Part shown: positions 7,736 through 15,822 of the stretch, one piece after another | How the letters are laid out: every line of letters begins with the position of its first letter | Numbering within the stretch: position 1 is the stretch's first letter | Source of the DNA: Anaerolineales bacterium | Lineage (GTDB): Bacteria; Chloroflexota; Anaerolineae; JAAEKA01 | Reading direction: 5' to 3' | DNA: 64,000 nucleotides | Assembly: GCA_020634615.1 (NCBI GenBank) | Contig: JACKBI010000007.1 | Span: 254,788-318,787 of the forward strand | Position numbers and translations under genes: made by a program | Notes under the pieces: model-generated | What the model saw: the letters and a program-made list of their open reading frames with translations, nothing else | Told to the model about the DNA's origin: nothing | The model's database searches: none

Positions 7736-9733
7736 ATGAATCTCAAACGCTACCTGCCAGTCGTTGCACTGGCGCTGATCATGGTCTTGGTAATTTCTGC
7801 CTGTGCTGCGCCCGCCGCCGCGCCGGCTACCACCGATGCTCCCGCGGCTGCACCGACGACCGAAGCGGCCGCGCCTGCCGAGGCGCCGGCCGCCAGCGAC
7901 AAACCGGTCATCGCCGGCGTAGTCTTCCAGAGTGATACCTTCATGCAGACCGTCCAGAATGGTCTCCAGGCTGCGGCCGACGAGGCCGGGGTCGATCTGA
8001 TTCTTGGCAACACCGAGAACGACCTGGCCAAGGAAAGCAGCATGATCGACGACTACATCACCCGCGGGGTGGATGCCATCGTCATCACGCCGATCTCAGC
8101 CGACGGCTCGCTGGCTGCGCTGAAGAAGGCCAAGGAAGCCGGCATCACCATCATCTGCTTCAACACCTGCGTCAACGAGGATGGCATCGCGAGTGCGTTC
8201 CTGGTGACCAAGAACGAGGACCTGGGCAGCACCACCGGTGCAGGCGCGGTCAAGTTCATCGAGGATCAGCTGGGCGGCAAGGCTGTCATCGGCATCCTCA
8301 ACTGCGACCAGTTCGAGGGCTGCCCGCCGCGCAAGGAAGGCTTTGAGGCGGCAGTTTCGGCGCTGCCTGGTGTCGAGATCGTGGCGGACCAGGCGGGTTG
8401 GATCGCCGACGACGCCCTGCCGGTGTCCGAGGCGATGCTGGAAGCCAATCCGACGATCAACCTGCTGTGGGCGGCGAACGAAGGCGGCACCGTGGCTCAT
8501 GCGCTGGCGGTCCAGTCGGCCGGGCTGGCGGGCAAGGTCTTCGTCTTCGGCACCGACATGAACAACCAGATGGCGCAGATGCTGCAAGCCGATGACAACA
8601 TTCTCCAGGGTGTCACCGGCCAGGCGCCGTACCAGATGGGCTATGATGCGCTGAACACCACGCTCGCTGCGCTGGCCGGTGAAGAAGTCGCCGCCCAGCA
8701 GAACACGCCGACCATCTACTTCGGCCGCGGCGACGACGAGATGATCAACCGCTTCGTTGACACCGAGGGCAACGCGGTTTTCGATGTGTCGGCGTCCGAC
8801 ACGGGCGCGTCCGGCGAGATGCCGGCGATGAGCGGCGAAGGACTGACGGTGGCCGGTGTTGTCTTCCAGAGCGACACCTTCATGCAGACTGTCCAGAACG
8901 GTATGCAGGCAGCGGCAGACGAGGCTGGTTCCGATCTGATTCTTGGCAACACCGAGAACGACCTGGCCAAGGAAAGCAGCATGATCGACGACTACATCAC
9001 CCGTGGGGTGGATGCCATCGTCATCACGCCGATCTCAGCCGACGGCTCGCTGGCTGCGCTGAAGAAGGCCAAGGAAGCCGGCATCACCATCATCTGCTTC
9101 AACACCTGCGTCAACGAAGATGGCATCGCCAGCGCGTTCCTGGTGACCAAGAACGAGGACCTGGGCAGCACCACCGGTGCAGGCGCGGTCAAGTTCATCG
9201 AGGATCAGCTGGGCGGCAAGGCTGTCATCGGCATCCTCAACTGCGACCAGTTCGAGGGCTGCCCGCCGCGCAAGGAAGGCTTTGAGGCGGCAGTTTCGGC
9301 GCTGCCTGGTGTCGAGATCGTGGCGGACCAGGCGGGTTGGATCGCCGACGACGCCCTGCCGGTGTCCGAGGCGATGCTGGAAGCCAATCCGACGATCAAC
9401 CTGCTGTGGGCGGCGAACGAAGGCGGCACCGTGGCTCATGCGCTGGCAGTTCAGTCAGCTGGACTGGCGGGCAAGGTCTTCGTCTTCGGTACCGACATGA
9501 ACAACCAGATGGCGCAGATGCTGCAAGCCGATGACAACATCCTGCAAGGTGTCACCGGTCAGGCGCCCTTCCAGATGGGCTACGATGCGTTCATGACGAT
9601 GCTCAAGGTCATGGGCGGCGAGACGGTTGAGCCGGTCATCAACACGCCGACCATCTACTTTGGCCGCGGCGACGACGAGATGATCAACCGCTTCGTCGAC
9701 ACTGAGGGCAACGCCGTTTTCGACATCCAGTAA
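7736..9733 (+). CDS. Sugar ABC transporter substrate-binding lipoprotein with two fused binding domains
   Basis: The start at ATG 7736 follows a GAGGAGAAG ribosome site; a TTG at 7703 lacks one. Residues 1-22 form a lipoprotein signal with lipobox V-I-S-A-C (Cys23), followed by an Ala/Pro/Thr linker. Two complete type-1 periplasmic-binding domains (LacI/RbsB fold) follow, at about 57-350 and 370-665. Both contain G-V-V-F-Q-S-D-T-F-M-Q, I-T-P-I-S-A-D-G-S and an end segment N-T-P-T-I-Y-F-G-R-G-D-D. Family members normally have one domain. The copies are almost identical in the middle but differ at their edges, such as the segment before N-T-P-T-I. It should deliver sugar to the ATPase and permease encoded next. 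Confidence 0.9.
   Translation: MNLKRYLPVVALALIMVLVISACAAPAAAPATTDAPAAAPTTEAAAPAEAPAASDKPVIAGVVFQSDTFMQTVQNGLQAAADEAGVDLILGNTENDLAKESSMIDDYITRGVDAIVITPISADGSLAALKKAKEAGITIICFNTCVNEDGIASAFLVTKNEDLGSTTGAGAVKFIEDQLGGKAVIGILNCDQFEGCPPRKEGFEAAVSALPGVEIVADQAGWIADDALPVSEAMLEANPTINLLWAANEGGTVAHALAVQSAGLAGKVFVFGTDMNNQMAQMLQADDNILQGVTGQAPYQMGYDALNTTLAALAGEEVAAQQNTPTIYFGRGDDEMINRFVDTEGNAVFDVSASDTGASGEMPAMSGEGLTVAGVVFQSDTFMQTVQNGMQAAADEAGSDLILGNTENDLAKESSMIDDYITRGVDAIVITPISADGSLAALKKAKEAGITIICFNTCVNEDGIASAFLVTKNEDLGSTTGAGAVKFIEDQLGGKAVIGILNCDQFEGCPPRKEGFEAAVSALPGVEIVADQAGWIADDALPVSEAMLEANPTINLLWAANEGGTVAHALAVQSAGLAGKVFVFGTDMNNQMAQMLQADDNILQGVTGQAPFQMGYDAFMTMLKVMGGETVEPVINTPTIYFGRGDDEMINRFVDTEGNAVFDIQ
7907..9727 (+). 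repeat. Tandem direct repeat, 939-bp period, inside the binding-protein gene
   Basis: Sequence from about 7907 to 8790 recurs from about 8846 to 9727, offset by 939 bp (313 codons). I see no difference over roughly 310 bp (8195-8508 against 9134-9447). Differences cluster near the outer edges of each copy, including the last 40 codons before the shared N-T-P-T-I motif. Confidence 0.9.
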
Positions 9734-9749
9734 CCAGTTCCTGCATGGT

Positions 9750-9804
9750 GACAGTCACTGCGGTCACGGCGGCCTGACAATTGGTCTGCCGCGCAGTGAC
9801 TGTC
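9750..9804 (+). terminator. Intercistronic hairpin after the binding-protein gene
   Basis: Perfect 13-bp arms GACAGTCACTGCG (9750-9762) and CGCAGTGACTGTC (9792-9804) lie 17 bp past the stop. There is no T-tract. Such hairpins between binding-protein and membrane-component genes commonly lower downstream expression or stabilise the upstream mRNA; that role here is inferred. Confidence 0.6.
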
Positions 9805-9836
9805 GCCTTTGGTTGTAAGGCTCCCGGAGGGCCGGC

Positions 9837-9890
9837 ATGACTGCAAAGCCTGCCGCCGGGAGCCAGCTACCACAGAAAGTGCTCATATGA
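9837..9890 (+). CDS. Possible 17-codon leader peptide coupled to the ABC ATPase gene
   Basis: An ATG at 9837 follows GGAGG (9826-9830) with 6-nt spacing and encodes 17 residues (M-T-A-K-P-A-A-G-S and so on) ending at TGA 9888. The stop overlaps the ATPase start in ATGA. The ATPase ATG itself has only a weak upstream ribosome site, so translation of this short frame could feed ribosomes onto it. This is an inference from spacing; the peptide resembles nothing I know. Confidence 0.35.
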   Translation: MTAKPAAGSQLPQKVLI

Positions 9891-11389
9891 CAGTAGTACT
9901 GCAAGCAAGCCACCTGATGAAGCAGTATCCTGGCGTCAAGGCGCTGGATGACGTGGATTTCAGTCTGAATTCCGGTGAGGTACGTGCTTTGCTGGGCAAG
10001 AATGGGGCGGGCAAGTCGACACTGGTCAAGATTCTGAGCGGCGCGGTGACACCGGACCAGGGCAGCATCGCGGTCGATGGCCGGGAAGTGACCATCAAAT
10101 CGCCGCAAGACTCGTTTGCGCAGGGCATCAGTACGGTCTATCAGGAAATGAGCCTGGTGCCGGGCCTTACGGTGGCCGAGAACATTCTGTTGGGGCGCTG
10201 GCCGTTGAGCAAGCGTTTCGGCGTTTCCTTCATCGCCAGAAAAGAGATCGTGCAGCAGGCAGCCGAGGCGCTCAGCCAACTGGAGGTCGATATCGATCTG
10301 AACCAGCTGGCATCGCGGCTGAACGTGGCCCAGCAGCAGTTGGTTGAAATTGCCAAAGCCATATCCTTCGACCCGCGGGTAATGATTCTCGACGAACCAT
10401 CCAGCGCTCTGCCGTCGGAAGAGGTGGATACGTTGCATCGGGTGGTCCGCCGGCTGGCCGAGCAGGGAAGGGCGATCATCTACGTCACCCACCGGCTGCA
10501 GGAGATCCCCAAAGTCGCAGACAGTGTCACAGTTCTGCGTGATGGTCGGACCATCGGCACGATCCCGGTGCAGGAGGCCACGCCCGAGCGCATCACCCAG
10601 ATGATGATCGGCAGTGACTGGAAACGGACCGAGTGGCAGCGGGATGCAGAGCTGGGACCGGTCAGGCTGTCGGTTCGCAACCTGAACAGCAAGGGGTTGC
10701 TGCGCGATGTCTCGCTGGAGTTGCGGGGCGGCGAGGTGCTGGGGCTGGCCGGGCTGCTTGGTTCAGGCCGCACGGAATTGCTGCGGGCCATCTTTGGCCT
10801 CGATCCCATCGACAGCGGCGAGATTCTGGTCGATGGCACGCCACAGTTGAAGCCGAACCCGATCAGCATGAAAGCCACCGGCATCGGGTTGACCCCGGAG
10901 GACAGGAAGAAACAGGGGCTGGTGCTGGTGTTTCCCGTGGAAGACAACCTGACGCTTGCCAGCCTGCATCGCGTCAGTTCGATGGGTGTGCTCAATCCGG
11001 GCAAGGAAAAAGTGCTGGCCGAGACAATGGTTGATAACCTGGCTATCAAGACAGCCAGGCTGGACGTCAAAACCAGAACATTGAGCGGTGGCAATCAGCA
11101 GAAAGTTGTCATTGGCAACTGGCTGAATACGCTGCCGCAGGTGCTGATGATGGACGAGCCGACGCGCGGCATCGACATCCAGGCCAAAGAACAGATATTT
11201 GCACTCGTTCGCGACCTGGCCCGTCAGGGACTGGCCGTACTCTTTGTGTCATCGGAGATCGAAGAGGTGCTCGATGTGGCGGATCGCATTCTGGTCATGA
11301 ACCAGGGGCGGATCACCCACAGCCGGCAACACGATGAAGTCGACCTCGAACAGCTGATGGCTCTGGTAATGGAGGAATACACCGAATGA
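9887..11389 (+). CDS. Sugar ABC transporter ATP-binding protein (RbsA/MglA type, two ATPase domains)
   Basis: 500 residues with two ABC domains, typical of CUT2 sugar importers. The first has Walker A G-K-N-G-A-G-K-S-T, a Q-loop in Y-Q-E-M-S-L-V and Walker B V-M-I-L-D-E-P. The second has the usual non-canonical Walker A L-L-G-S-G-R-T-E, signature L-S-G-G-N-Q-Q-K and Walker B V-L-M-M-D-E-P. The start at ATG 9887 matches the family N-terminus and overlaps the stop of a short upstream frame. It energises import through the permease, whose start it overlaps by 4 nt (ATGA). Confidence 0.92.
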   Translation: MTVVLQASHLMKQYPGVKALDDVDFSLNSGEVRALLGKNGAGKSTLVKILSGAVTPDQGSIAVDGREVTIKSPQDSFAQGISTVYQEMSLVPGLTVAENILLGRWPLSKRFGVSFIARKEIVQQAAEALSQLEVDIDLNQLASRLNVAQQQLVEIAKAISFDPRVMILDEPSSALPSEEVDTLHRVVRRLAEQGRAIIYVTHRLQEIPKVADSVTVLRDGRTIGTIPVQEATPERITQMMIGSDWKRTEWQRDAELGPVRLSVRNLNSKGLLRDVSLELRGGEVLGLAGLLGSGRTELLRAIFGLDPIDSGEILVDGTPQLKPNPISMKATGIGLTPEDRKKQGLVLVFPVEDNLTLASLHRVSSMGVLNPGKEKVLAETMVDNLAIKTARLDVKTRTLSGGNQQKVVIGNWLNTLPQVLMMDEPTRGIDIQAKEQIFALVRDLARQGLAVLFVSSEIEEVLDVADRILVMNQGRITHSRQHDEVDLEQLMALVMEEYTE

Positions 11390-12360
11390 CAAGCGCAGTT
11401 CAAAGCAGTTCACCTACCCTCAGGGACAGGACCAGCGACTTGCTGGCGCGCTCCGGCCTGCTGATTGCTCTGTTGCTGCTGTTTCTGGCCCTGGCGTTGT
11501 TTGCGCCGAACTTTCTCACCTCGCGCAACCTGCTGAATGTGCTGCGTGCGGTGGCCTTCAACGGCATCATCGCCTGCGGCATGACATTCATGATCATCGC
11601 CGGCGACATCGATGTCAGCGTCGGTTCGGCAGTTGCCTGGGCATCAGCCTTGCTGGGCGTGCTGGCCATTCAGCACGGCTGGCCGCTGGGGCTGGCAGTG
11701 ATCTTTGTGCTGGTGCAGGGCGCGCTGATCCACGCCGGAGCCGGCTACATTCGTGTTCGCTGGGCCGTGCCTGCCTTTGTGGTGACGCTGGCGCTGTTCA
11801 TGGCGCTGCGCGGCGCGGCCCGCCTGATCACCAATGCGTTTCCCATCACGCCGTTCCCCGACTCGTTCAATTTCTGGGGCGGCGGGTACATCTTTGGCAT
11901 CATTCCCGTCCCGGTTGTGATCATGCTGGCGGTCTTCGTGCTGTTTCATTTCATCAGCGTGCGCACGGTCTATGGCCGCTCGGTCTATGCGGTCGGCGGC
12001 AATGAAGAGTCGGCGCGGTTGTCGGGCATCAGCGTCTGGCGGACGCGTATCACGACCTTTGCGCTGCTGGGCTTCCTGTCGGCATTCAGTGGCATCATCC
12101 TGTCCTCCAGAATCATGTCCGGCTCGTCCAACATTGCGGTCGGTCTTGAGTTTGACGTGATCGCGGCCGTAATCATCGGTGGCACCAGCCTGGCGGGCGG
12201 CGAGGGCACGATCTTCGGCACCTTCCTGGGGGTGCTGTTCATCGGCCTGCTCAGCAACGGCATGGTGTTGATGGGGATCAACCCATTTGCCCAGGAAGTG
12301 ATCCGCGGGCTGATCATCCTGGTGGCGGTGTTGATCAGCGTGGCGCGCACCAGGAAATAG
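11386..12360 (+). CDS. Sugar ABC transporter permease (RbsC-like)
   Basis: 324 residues with about eight to ten hydrophobic segments and the RbsC-family pattern: N-F-L-T-S-R-N-L-L-N near the N-terminus, G-D-I-D-V-S-V-G-S at about 67, and a late A-A-V-I-I-G-G-T-S-L-A-G-G-E-G motif at about 260 that contacts the ATPase. It forms the membrane channel for the sugar bound by the tandem-domain lipoprotein. It overlaps the ATPase gene by 4 nt and is the last gene of the operon; the next gene is convergent. Confidence 0.92.
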   Translation: MTSAVQSSSPTLRDRTSDLLARSGLLIALLLLFLALALFAPNFLTSRNLLNVLRAVAFNGIIACGMTFMIIAGDIDVSVGSAVAWASALLGVLAIQHGWPLGLAVIFVLVQGALIHAGAGYIRVRWAVPAFVVTLALFMALRGAARLITNAFPITPFPDSFNFWGGGYIFGIIPVPVVIMLAVFVLFHFISVRTVYGRSVYAVGGNEESARLSGISVWRTRITTFALLGFLSAFSGIILSSRIMSGSSNIAVGLEFDVIAAVIIGGTSLAGGEGTIFGTFLGVLFIGLLSNGMVLMGINPFAQEVIRGLIILVAVLISVARTRK

Positions 12361-12440
12361 CAAGACCCACAGAGATTGACCGTGCCCGGCTTGAAAACAG
12401 AAGCGCCTGGAGCTATTGCGCCGCAGCGCTGCTTGCTCGC

Positions 12441-13910
12441 TTAATACATCTGCAGCGGCAAGGCGCCTTGTTCGTCGAGCAACAGTCCCCAGGTTTCGTC
12501 TGCTCCGATGGTGATCTGGTCGGTGACGCTGCTGCCGTCCACGGTCGTCGTTACGTCGTATGTGCCGGGATCGAGGTCGAGTGTAGGTGCATCATCGGGC
12601 GAGTCCATGCCCGCGCCGGGAGCGATCTCAATCGTCTGGCCGTCGATAGCCACGGTCATGTCGCTATCAGTGAAGTTGACGAAGTAAAGTCGCGACTGGC
12701 CGGCCGCCGGCAGAATGCCGGCAGCTTCAGCACCGGCAGGATCTCGCTTGCTCATGACGACGGTGGTTTCATCGCCTGCCTGCAAGGTTACCACCAACTC
12801 GCCGTCAGGCCCGCTGAACTGCAACGTTGCGTCGGTGTCGGTTCCCTCGGAGTCGTCCAGCGTCCAGCCGCGGCTGGCAAGCTCGATCTGGAAGAACTCC
12901 AGCAGGGCGCCCATGCTCGATGGCGACGTGAGGTTCACAGTTGTCAGGAATTCGCCGCCTTCGTAGCTGTAGCCGGTGTGATCGTCGGGCAAGGGAAGCC
13001 CTTCCTCTTCTTCGACACCCAACTCGCCAGTCTCGTTGGTCGATCCCAGAGCATTGTTGGTGAACTCGATTTCCACCTCGGTGCCGTCAAACCCTTCGAA
13101 TGCGAAGAAGCTGATGGTGACGTCGCCGTTGCTGAAGCTGCATGACACCGATGTGTATTCTGCAACGTCATCCAGACAACTGGTGTTCAGGCCCATCTCT
13201 TCATAGGTTGGACGGTAAAATTCTGCCACTTCGGTCAGCGTGAGCTGGGTGGTAAAACTCAATGTTTCGCCCGAGATGTTGACGTCCGTCGCGTCAGGTG
13301 GTGTCGGCCAATCGGCAATTGTTGCGCCGGAGCTTTCGCCGGTGGCGTCTCCTCCAGAACTGTCAGCGACGGTTATGCCAGTTAACGATGGCGCTCCCCT
13401 GAGATCGACTGTCGCCTGGCTGGTGCTGTCTGAGCTGATGAGCGTCAGCGAGATGTTTTCGCCGTCTCGTTCGAACTCGGCATAGGAAAATGTATCACTT
13501 TCCAGCGAGAGGTCGGTCTGCTCTTCCCACCCGTCGTTTGGCAGAGCATCACGATAGAACGACATCAAAGTCGCGACATCGGAAGGACTGGTGAACGTGA
13601 TCTCTTCGAATTCATAGGCCGTGTCCTCTGCGTCATCCGGCAGGGGAACGTCGGGCAGAGTCGAAGTTTCGCCCATATCGGTGACCGGCGTGTCTGTCGG
13701 GACAGGCGTTGCGGTCGGAGGTACGGGTGTCGCGGTGGCCGGCACCGGTGTGGATGTCGCTGGAACGATCTCCGTGGCCGTCGGCTGCGGCGCGCTGGTC
13801 TCGGTAGGGGCCGCCGTGGGTTCGCTCTTGCCGCCACAGGCGGTCAGCGCTCCCAGCAGAAAGATCGATGATGCCGCCAATGCAAACCATTTTGAACTTG
13901 TGGGACGCAT
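12441..13910 (-). CDS. Lipoprotein with three related alpha/beta domains
   Basis: 489 residues. A signal with lipobox L-T-A-C (Cys25) is followed by a Thr/Pro/Ala/Val linker to about residue 75. Three diverged copies of a domain of about 85 residues follow, each with P-x-P-(D)-D-A at the start and a segment like S-x-x-x-L-x-x-F-Y-x-x-x-L-x-x-x-G-W in the middle: around 88-175 (starting V-P-L-P-D-D-A), 195-285 (W-P-T-P-P-D-A) and 305-395 (L-P-L-P-D-D). The last 80 residues look like a DUF4397-type beta domain (Y-F-V-N-F-T-D). It is exported and membrane-anchored; function unknown. A good AAGGAG lies upstream of the ATG. Confidence 0.75.
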   Translation of the reverse strand: MRPTSSKWFALAASSIFLLGALTACGGKSEPTAAPTETSAPQPTATEIVPATSTPVPATATPVPPTATPVPTDTPVTDMGETSTLPDVPLPDDAEDTAYEFEEITFTSPSDVATLMSFYRDALPNDGWEEQTDLSLESDTFSYAEFERDGENISLTLISSDSTSQATVDLRGAPSLTGITVADSSGGDATGESSGATIADWPTPPDATDVNISGETLSFTTQLTLTEVAEFYRPTYEEMGLNTSCLDDVAEYTSVSCSFSNGDVTISFFAFEGFDGTEVEIEFTNNALGSTNETGELGVEEEEGLPLPDDHTGYSYEGGEFLTTVNLTSPSSMGALLEFFQIELASRGWTLDDSEGTDTDATLQFSGPDGELVVTLQAGDETTVVMSKRDPAGAEAAGILPAAGQSRLYFVNFTDSDMTVAIDGQTIEIAPGAGMDSPDDAPTLDLDPGTYDVTTTVDGSSVTDQITIGADETWGLLLDEQGALPLQMY

Positions 13911-14012
13911 CGTGTACTCCTTGGAAAGAAAAAAGGACCGAGCTGATGGTCAGCATCGCGGCCCAATAGGATATATGATTGGTCAAAAGGAGGATTGTTC
14001 AATAGCCGCGCA

Positions 14013-14041
14013 ATCCTAACATGACATTGAACGGATGTCAA
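14013..14041 (-). promoter_or_regulatory. Predicted sigma-70-type promoter of the 12441-13910 lipoprotein gene
   Basis: On the minus strand, TTGACA (14036-14041) is followed after 17 bp by TAGGAT (14013-14018), upstream of the lipoprotein start at 13910. The -35 matches the consensus fully, the -10 at 4 of 6. Confidence 0.6.
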
Positions 14042-14072
14042 GCGTTTTTTTGTGCGGCGATTCGCAGCAAAC

Positions 14073-14098
14073 AAAAAACCGGCGATAGTTCGCCGGTT
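14073..14098 (-). terminator. Rho-independent terminator of tRNA-Gln
   Basis: On the minus strand, arms AACCGGCGA and TCGCCGGTT with a 4-nt loop are followed by a run of T (A-run at 14073-14078 on the plus strand). It lies 9 bp beyond the 3' end of the tRNA. Confidence 0.85.
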
Positions 14099-14106
14099 CC
14101 TCGATT

Positions 14107-14181
14107 TGGCTGGGGAGCAGGGACTCGAACCCCAACTTACTGATCCAGAGTCAGCTGTCCTGCCTATTAGACGACTCCCCA
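14107..14181 (-). tRNA. tRNA-Gln (anticodon CTG)
   Basis: The reverse strand folds as a cloverleaf. The acceptor stem TGGGGAG/CTCCCCA pairs 14175-14181 with 14111-14117, the T-arm contains GGGGTTCGAGTCCCT, and the anticodon loop is CTCTGGA with anticodon CTG (reads CAG). Discriminator G is followed by CCA at 14107-14109, so the CCA end is encoded. It has its own promoter and terminator. Confidence 0.92.
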
Positions 14182-14191
14182 GTGCCCAGCT

Positions 14192-14220
14192 ATTTTACAC
14201 GGCTTGGGCCTGCGCGCCAA
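14192..14220 (-). promoter_or_regulatory. Predicted promoter of tRNA-Gln
   Basis: On the minus strand, TTGGCG (14215-14220) and TAAAAT (14192-14197) are separated by 17 bp. The expected transcript start is within a few bases of the tRNA 5' end at 14181. Confidence 0.65.
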
Positions 14221-14290
14221 ATTTTCGCAGTTCCTGCTGGATTGGACACGTTCCGGACGGGCTAGCCCCTACTGCGACAACATGTCGGAA

Positions 14291-14319
14291 TTGACGAAGT
14301 GGGCAGTCCGTGTTATAAA
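14291..14319 (+). promoter_or_regulatory. Predicted promoter of the three-repeat secreted protein gene
   Basis: TTGACG (14291-14296), a 17-bp spacer and TATAAA (14314-14319). This predicts a 5' leader of about 110 nt before the start at 14439. Confidence 0.65.
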
Positions 14320-14438
14320 GTAATGTATTGTCGAAGCACGGTCTGTCGATCGTTTTCCAGTGGTCGGGAGACCGTCTTCGCGATAAGCACGTAATAAAGC
14401 GGAAGCTATTCGGACCACACACAAGGAGGCAATATCAA

Positions 14439-15647
14439 ATGTTCCGCACAAAATTGTTTCGGATGGTACTCGTAGTGACCATCCTGGCTGCGCTCTTGGC
14501 CGTGCCTATGGCTGCAGGCGCGCAGATGGAAAACGGGCTGACGGTCGCGGAAGGGGCAGTCCTGAGCGGCACGGCCGACATCACCGGCTACGCGGCAGGT
14601 GACAACTTCAAGCGATGGGACCTGCACCTGTTCCCCGGCGGCGACGACAGCGCCAAGACGTGGGTCGCCAGCGGCACGGATCAGGGTGATATCAGCGTAT
14701 CTCTGGATACGACTCAGTATGCTGACGGCGACTACACCTTGAGCTTGCGGGTAGTGGACGCAACCACCGGTAACTACACCGAGTACCTGGTGCCCGTCAC
14801 TTTCGCTAATGAAGGCGCCGCCGCCGAGACCGCTCCTGCCGAAGCAGCAGTGGATGCTTCGACTGCGATGACTGACACCGTTGCCATGACTGACACCGTC
14901 GAAGCCGCTGCCGCTCCTGTTGCAGAGACTGCTGCGTCGGTCAACGGCTTTGCGGATGATAGCATTGCGGCCAGCGGCATGGTCACCGTGACCGGTTATG
15001 CCGATACTGCCGGTTTCGTCAAGTGGCAGTTGGACGTGTTGCCCGCCGGCGTTGCTGACGATGCAATCTTCCTGGCCACCGGTGACGAGGCTGGCGCGTT
15101 CAGCTATGAGCTGGACAGCACCCTCTATCCTGACGGCGATCATCAGCTTCGGCTGCGTGTTGTCAACAACACCGGCAACTACGACGAGTACTTCGCTGAT
15201 GTGACCATCAACAACAGTGGCGCAGCTGCGGCTGAGACGGTTGCGGTCGAGGCCAGCGCGCCTGTGACCGAGACCGCCACCACTACCGCCACAGTTGAGG
15301 CGCCTGCCGCCGCCGCACCGGCTGCAGCAGAGACAGCCATGACCAACGGCCTCAACGTTGAAGAAGGCGCAGTTGTCAGTGGTACTGTGGACCTCACCGG
15401 TTACGCTGCTGCACCGAACTTCGCGAAGTGGGACCTCTTCGTCCTGCCTGGCGGAGACGACAGCGCCAAGATCTGGCTGGACAGCGGCACGGATCAGGGT
15501 GAGTTCACCGTTACGGTTGACACCACCCAGTTCCCTGACGGTGACCACGTCCTCAGCCTGCGGGTAGTAGATGCCACCACCGGCAACTACTCCGAGTATC
15601 TGGTGCCCTTCACCATCGCCAATACCGAAGCTGCACCGGCCGCCTAA
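14439..15647 (+). CDS. Secreted protein with three repeated beta domains and Ala-rich linkers
   Basis: The start is fixed by AAGGAGG at 14423-14429. About 402 residues: a signal peptide at 1-28, then three copies of an 80-residue domain, each opening with N-G-L/F and closing with T-G-N-Y-x-E-Y. Copies share G-x-V/A-x-x-T-G-Y-A, F-x-K/R-W-x-L, F/L-P-G-G-D-D-S-A-K and D-G-D-Y/H-x-L-S/R-L-R-V-V. The copies are separated by Ala/Thr/Glu/Val-rich linkers. The first and third copies are the most alike. The pattern suggests an Ig-like surface or extracellular protein; function unknown. A strong promoter upstream and a strong hairpin downstream make it a monocistronic, probably well expressed unit. 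Confidence 0.75.
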   Translation: MFRTKLFRMVLVVTILAALLAVPMAAGAQMENGLTVAEGAVLSGTADITGYAAGDNFKRWDLHLFPGGDDSAKTWVASGTDQGDISVSLDTTQYADGDYTLSLRVVDATTGNYTEYLVPVTFANEGAAAETAPAEAAVDASTAMTDTVAMTDTVEAAAAPVAETAASVNGFADDSIAASGMVTVTGYADTAGFVKWQLDVLPAGVADDAIFLATGDEAGAFSYELDSTLYPDGDHQLRLRVVNNTGNYDEYFADVTINNSGAAAAETVAVEASAPVTETATTTATVEAPAAAAPAAAETAMTNGLNVEEGAVVSGTVDLTGYAAAPNFAKWDLFVLPGGDDSAKIWLDSGTDQGEFTVTVDTTQFPDGDHVLSLRVVDATTGNYSEYLVPFTIANTEAAPAA

Positions 15648-15667
15648 GGCCCATCCTGAAGTAGAAT

Positions 15668-15702
15668 ATACACCCCCGGGACCGTTTGTCCTGGGGGTGT
15701 AT
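15668..15702. terminator. Strong GC-rich terminator hairpin
   Basis: Arms ATACACCCCCGGGAC (15668-15682) and GTCCTGGGGGTGTAT (15688-15702) pair over 15 positions with one G-T wobble and a 5-nt loop. It lies 20 bp after the stop of the three-repeat protein gene. The T-tract is poor. Confidence 0.7.
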
Positions 15703-15736
15703 TGATTCAATCAAAGCCCGCACGATCCCGGGTGCG

Positions 15737-15765
15737 TTGACAATCTTGTCGGCCAGGGATAAAAT
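15737..15765 (+). promoter_or_regulatory. Predicted promoter of the DEAD-box helicase gene
   Basis: TTGACA (15737-15742), a 17-bp spacer and TAAAAT (15760-15765), about 57 bp before the annotated start. Both boxes are near consensus. Confidence 0.7.
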
Positions 15766-15822
15766 GGGCATGAGGTTGGCACGGTGATCAGACGTATGGG
15801 CTAAAGGCCAATCATACGCTTT

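Noticed and set aside
7907..9727. Assembly artefact as the explanation of the 939-bp duplication
   Set aside because: Not fully excluded, but the two copies differ at many positions near their edges and join in frame through a distinct linker, which favours a real duplication.
14406..15710. 434-codon minus-strand open frame
   Set aside because: Mirror of the three-repeat secreted protein gene; it inherits repeats from that gene and has no ribosome site or known motif.
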